DNA of 64,000 nucleotides from positions 3,224,001 through 3,288,000 of the forward strand of contig NZ_CP110011.1 of NCBI RefSeq assembly GCF_025947345.1, in the 5' to 3' direction. The stretch comes from Flavobacterium sp. N502536 (GTDB lineage: Bacteria; Bacteroidota; Bacteroidia; Flavobacteriales; Flavobacteriaceae). The translations under genes and the position numbers were made by a program. The notes below the pieces were generated by a model. The model had not been told where the DNA came from. It was given only the letters and a program-made list of their open reading frames with translations, and did not search any database. This document shows, piece by piece, positions 62,842 through 64,000 of this stretch (position 1 is its first letter; every line of letters starts with the position of its first letter).

Positions 62842-63984
62842 ATGATATCATTTCTGGATCTTAAAAAAATAAATGAGCCATACGAAACGGCCTTTCAGGA
62901 AAAACTGAAAGAGGTTTTAGAGAATGGCTGGTACATATTAGGAAAAGAAGTAGCAACATTTGAAAAAGCATTTGCGAAATATTGTGGGGCCGATTATTGT
63001 ATCGGAGTAGGGAATGGTTTTGATGCGTTGGTTTTAATCTTTAAAGGATATATAACACTGGGAAAACTTCAGAAAGGCGATGAAGTAATTGTACCTGCAA
63101 ACACTTATATTGCAAGTATTCTGGCGATTTTGCAGGCAGATTTGATTCCGGTTCTGGTGGAACCAAAGTTAGAGACCTACAATTTAAATCCGGATTTGAT
63201 TCAGGAGAAAATTACTCCAAAAACAAAAGCCATTTTAGCGGTTCATCTGTATGGACAACTGGCTGAAATGGATCAAATAAATGAAATTGCAGCCCAATAT
63301 AATTTAGTTGTTGTAGAAGACGCAGCGCAATCGCATGGGGCGGTTGCAAATTCCAATAATGTTAAATTCCAAATTCCAAAACTGACGAATGTCGTTTTAA
63401 GGGAAGTAGAAGGGGCCTCGGGAGCAAAAGCTTTTAGTTTTTATCCGGGGAAAAATTTAGGTGCTTTAGGAGATGGAGGAGCAGTTGTTACAAATGATTC
63501 CGAACTGGCAAAAGTGCTTTTTTCACTTCGAAATTATGGTTCAGAGAAAAAGTATTATAACGAATACATTGGCGTAAATTCGAGATTAGATGAGCTACAG
63601 GCTTCTTTTCTAAATCTTAAATTACCCAATTTAGATTCAGACAACAGTAAACGCCGTAAAATTGCAAAGCGCTACCTGTCTGAGATTAAAAATGCTAAAA
63701 TAGTGCTTCCTTGTTGGGATTTTTCAAACAATCATGTTTTTCATTTGTTTGTTGTTCGGGTGAAAAACAGAGAAGCTTTACAAGAATATTTAATTCAGCA
63801 TAATATTCAAACTGTAATTCATTATCCGGTTGCACCTCATAAACAAAAAGCATTTCCGGACTGGAATCATTTATCTTTTCCGGTTACAGAGCAAATTCAC
63901 AATGAAGTTTTGAGTTTGCCTATCAGCCCTGTTTTGACAGCTGCTGAAGTTGATCTTATTGTTGAAGTTTTAAATGGTTATTAA
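62842..63984 (+). CDS. DegT/DnrJ/EryC1-type sugar aminotransferase
   Basis: 380 aa PLP aminotransferase that converts keto sugars to amino sugars in nucleotide-sugar pathways (FdtB/DesV-like). Seen: FLDLKKINEPYETAF start, VGVGNGFDALVLI-like GVGNGFDAL, VPANTYIASILAIL, VVEDAAQSHGA (PLP Asp), SFYPGKNLGALGDGGAVVTND with Lys204, and VNSRLDELQAS. Between SHGA and SFYPGKN the segment is about 14 residues longer than I recall in relatives and its DNA carries the repeat phrase AAATTCC (63364-63384). Complete gene; an ATG at 63995 may begin the next gene. Confidence 0.92.
   Translation: MISFLDLKKINEPYETAFQEKLKEVLENGWYILGKEVATFEKAFAKYCGADYCIGVGNGFDALVLIFKGYITLGKLQKGDEVIVPANTYIASILAILQADLIPVLVEPKLETYNLNPDLIQEKITPKTKAILAVHLYGQLAEMDQINEIAAQYNLVVVEDAAQSHGAVANSNNVKFQIPKLTNVVLREVEGASGAKAFSFYPGKNLGALGDGGAVVTNDSELAKVLFSLRNYGSEKKYYNEYIGVNSRLDELQASFLNLKLPNLDSDNSKRRKIAKRYLSEIKNAKIVLPCWDFSNNHVFHLFVVRVKNREALQEYLIQHNIQTVIHYPVAPHKQKAFPDWNHLSFPVTEQIHNEVLSLPISPVLTAAEVDLIVEVLNGY
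63349..63384 (+). repeat. intergenic repeat phrase captured inside the aminotransferase gene
   Basis: AAATTCCAAT followed by AAATTCCAAATTCC and AAAACTG; the last 21 bases match the yajC terminator arm region (28580-28600) at 20 positions. The reading frame stays open, coding NSNNVKFQIPKL. Confidence 0.7.
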
Positions 63985-64000
63985 TTTTAATTGAATGAAA

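Overview
The window is a 64 kb piece of a Bacteroidota chromosome, most probably a Flavobacterium. The signs are an AT-rich composition, repeated TAnnTTTG promoter elements (the -7 box of the Bacteroidota sigma factor) in front of many genes, a TonB-dependent receptor paired with a DUF4249 lipoprotein, DUF3276 (PUR-like), a long NusB of about 314 residues, a monomeric isocitrate dehydrogenase, a quinone-type dihydroorotate dehydrogenase, and protein sequences that read like Flavobacterium orthologues throughout. I see no rRNA, tRNA, prophage, CRISPR array or plasmid function.

Layout. 1-8.5 kb (minus strand): uvrB (cut by the window edge), a lipoprotein hydrolase, rlmF, thiamine pyrophosphokinase, and an operon of TonB-dependent receptor, DUF4249 lipoprotein, GyrI-like protein and DinB-like protein. 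8.6-14.6 kb (minus): isocitrate dehydrogenase, rplS, an exported agmatine deiminase-like lipoprotein, an AraC/GyrI regulator and trmD. 14.9-19.8 kb (plus): small lipoproteins, a Y1 HUH transposase of the RAYT type with a cluster of hairpin repeats, a cupin, an MFS transporter, a cyclophilin-FKBP double isomerase and a cytochrome c-like lipoprotein. 19.9-25.7 kb: a Gre-like factor, a candidate 6S-like RNA, a redoxin, two alpha/beta hydrolases, CsaA, DUF3276 and an ABC exporter. 25.9-28.5 kb (plus): amino-acid dehydrogenase, nusB, yajC. 28.7-32 kb (minus): YdeI-like protein, pepT, a formylglycine-generating-enzyme homologue. 32-40 kb: pyrD, DUF3307-SatD with an operator array, HMG-CoA lyase, a lipoprotein and a frameshifted beta-barrel gene, guaB. 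39-52.7 kb (minus): TetX-like monooxygenase, L,D-transpeptidase, S41 protease, NUDIX, purA, fur, RelA/SpoT, serine hydrolase, SpoU methyltransferase, phosphodiesterase-like enzyme. 52.8-60 kb: MoxR/DUF58/DUF4350/DUF4129/membrane protein/SpoIIM operon with a divergent RDD gene. 60-64 kb (plus): secreted unknown, TRIC-like channel, GNAT/FemAB-like protein and a sugar aminotransferase.

How it fits together. Most genes are housekeeping: DNA repair, translation (rplS, trmD, rlmF, SpoU), purine and pyrimidine synthesis (guaB, purA, pyrD), stringent response next to fur and purA, protein export (yajC) and cell-wall remodelling. Accessory content is modest. The most distinctive signals are non-coding: several families of short, phrase-like repeats at gene ends that often form inverted repeats acting as terminators (one copy appears captured in frame inside the aminotransferase gene), the RAYT hairpin cluster, three 28-bp-spaced operators between satD and the HMG-CoA lyase gene, and a structured small RNA candidate with its own promoter and terminator. 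All calls come from reading the sequence and from remembered family features; no database search was run.
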